NCBI GenBank assembly: GCA_022361535.1
Contig: JAKSAU010000679.1
Coordinates: 1-6,244, forward strand
DNA length: 6,244 nt
Direction: 5' to 3'
Source: Desulfobacterales bacterium
GTDB lineage: Bacteria > Desulfobacterota > Desulfobacteria > Desulfobacterales > Desulfobacteraceae
The translations under genes were made by a program, and so were the position numbers. Below, in pieces: positions 5,555 through 6,244 of the stretch. The stretch's first letter is position 1; every line of letters starts with the position of its first letter. The notes under the pieces are model-generated. The model ran no database searches. It was not told where the DNA came from and was given only the letters and a program-made list of their open reading frames with translations.

Positions 5555-5578
5555 GGAAAAGAGCCGGCAATTGCCAGG
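5555..5578 (-). terminator. Possible weak terminator after the HD-GYP gene
   Basis: On the minus strand the palindrome GGCAATTGCC (5566-5575), extended by CC/GG across a one-base bulge, forms a short stem. It is followed by CTCTTTTCC. The stem is short and the T-run is broken, so termination would be partial. It lies just before the cyclophilin promoter. A second small inverted repeat, ATTCAA-GT-TTGAAT (5583-5596), overlaps the end of the HD-GYP gene. Confidence 0.35.
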
Positions 5579-5584
5579 TGGGAT

Positions 5585-6244
5585 TCAAGTTTGAATTTTA
5601 AATTGGTCCCGTTCACTGAGACGAAAATCCTCTAAGGTTACCTGGACAACGTCCCCGAATTCCTCGCGTATTTCCAGGAACCGGTCAAATTCTTCAAGAA
5701 AAAGATCCGTTATTTGGGGATCAAAGTGTTGTTCGCGCTCCCGCCGAATAATATCAAATACCATTTCCGGCGGGTAGGGCTCTTTATAGGGTCGTTTGGA
5801 CGTCAGGGCGTCAAAGGTATCTGCAATGGCAACGATGCGGCCGGACAAAGGAATATCTTCTCCGGATAGTGCGTTGGGATATCCGCTGCCATTGAATTTC
5901 TCATGATGGGTCAAGGCGATCTCCTCTGCCATCTGCAAAATTCTTGATTTTGATTTGGACAGAAGCCGGGCCCCAATGAGGGTATGCCTTTTGATCGTAT
6001 CAAACTCTTCATCTGTCAATTTACCGGGCTTTAAAAGAATTTTATCCGGGATACCGATTTTTCCTACATCATGCATGGGGGCTGCATACCCGATGGTTTC
6101 AATATACTGATCATCCAGATTAAGTCTATTGGCAATAAAGGATGCATATTCACCAATACGGATAATATGGTCGCCCGTATCTTCATCTTTGAATTCCGAG
6201 GCCAGGACCAGCCGGTGAATAGAATCTACATACGCCTGTTTGAG
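5585..6244 (-). CDS. HD-GYP cyclic-di-GMP phosphodiesterase domain protein (N-terminus cut by window edge)
   Basis: The last 219 residues of a longer protein are visible; the frame is open to the right edge, so the ATG at 6076 is internal to the domain and not the start. HD-GYP proteins hydrolyse the second messenger cyclic-di-GMP to pGpG or GMP. Counting from the edge, the metal and catalytic residues are all present: Glu17 and His26 (SEFKDEDTGDH), the HD pair His58-Asp59 in MHDVGKIGIPD, His87, His113-His114 followed by the GYP signature GSGYP (119-123), and Asp142 in IAIADTFDALTS. An intact set suggests an active enzyme, possibly with three metals. The AAPMHDVGKIGIPD wording is common in RpfG-like proteins with an N-terminal receiver domain, so such a domain may lie beyond the window; this is inference. 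The tail after about 165 is acidic and probably helical. It is upstream of the cyclophilin gene on the same strand, with no functional link apparent. Confidence 0.95.
   Translation of the reverse strand, partial: LKQAYVDSIHRLVLASEFKDEDTGDHIIRIGEYASFIANRLNLDDQYIETIGYAAPMHDVGKIGIPDKILLKPGKLTDEEFDTIKRHTLIGARLLSKSKSRILQMAEEIALTHHEKFNGSGYPNALSGEDIPLSGRIVAIADTFDALTSKRPYKEPYPPEMVFDIIRREREQHFDPQITDLFLEEFDRFLEIREEFGDVVQVTLEDFRLSERDQFKIQT

Noticed and set aside
1..6244. Mobile element, CRISPR array, tRNA or phage signatures
   Set aside because: I looked for long terminal repeats, regularly spaced repeats, cloverleaf-like segments and integrase or transposase motifs and saw none.

Overview
This window looks like chromosomal DNA of a moderately AT-rich Gram-negative bacterium. 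A sulfate-reducing deltaproteobacterium (Desulfobacterales-like) is my best guess. That guess rests on three things: the mix of signalling genes, an orphan periplasmic binding protein of a style common in that group, and a small hypothetical protein (4485-4868) that resembles one I recall from those genomes. It is an inference, not a proof. There are eight protein-coding genes, two of them cut by the window edges. I see no rRNA or tRNA gene, CRISPR array, transposase, phage gene or integration site.

Left part (1-2364, minus strand): a two-component system. A NarL/LuxR-type response regulator (1714-2364) is followed by a membrane histidine kinase (1-1561, cut at its C-terminus). The kinase has a signal peptide, a periplasmic jelly-roll sensor domain, a seven-helix membrane region and a HisKA_3 phosphoacceptor domain with His442. 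The 152-base gap between the two genes holds a TATAAT box behind two TAGTA repeats spaced 11 bases apart, so the kinase may have its own activator-dependent promoter. Divergent from the regulator, across a 311-base AT-rich control region, is a small secreted protein of unknown function (2676-3029).

Middle part (3030-4868): the small secreted protein gene converges on a gene for an orphan family 3 solute-binding protein (3118-3852, minus). The 88 bases between them can form mutually exclusive hairpins. Then come a small multidrug resistance (SMR) transporter of the EmrE/Qac type (4049-4378) and a conserved hypothetical protein with a CxxC motif (4485-4868), both on the plus strand. They end at a perfect 30-base palindrome that works as a terminator for both directions.

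Right part (4962-6244, minus strand): a cytoplasmic cyclophilin-type peptidyl-prolyl isomerase with a good promoter of its own, preceded by the C-terminal part of an HD-GYP cyclic-di-GMP phosphodiesterase that runs off the right edge.

Taken together this is a housekeeping and signalling neighbourhood (sensing, second-messenger turnover, efflux, folding), not an obvious accessory island. I found no new multi-gene system. The observations most worth a second look are a Cys-x2-Cys-x-His-His insert in the kinase's phosphoacceptor domain, the loss of a well-conserved membrane lysine in the SMR protein, and the two uncharacterised small proteins.
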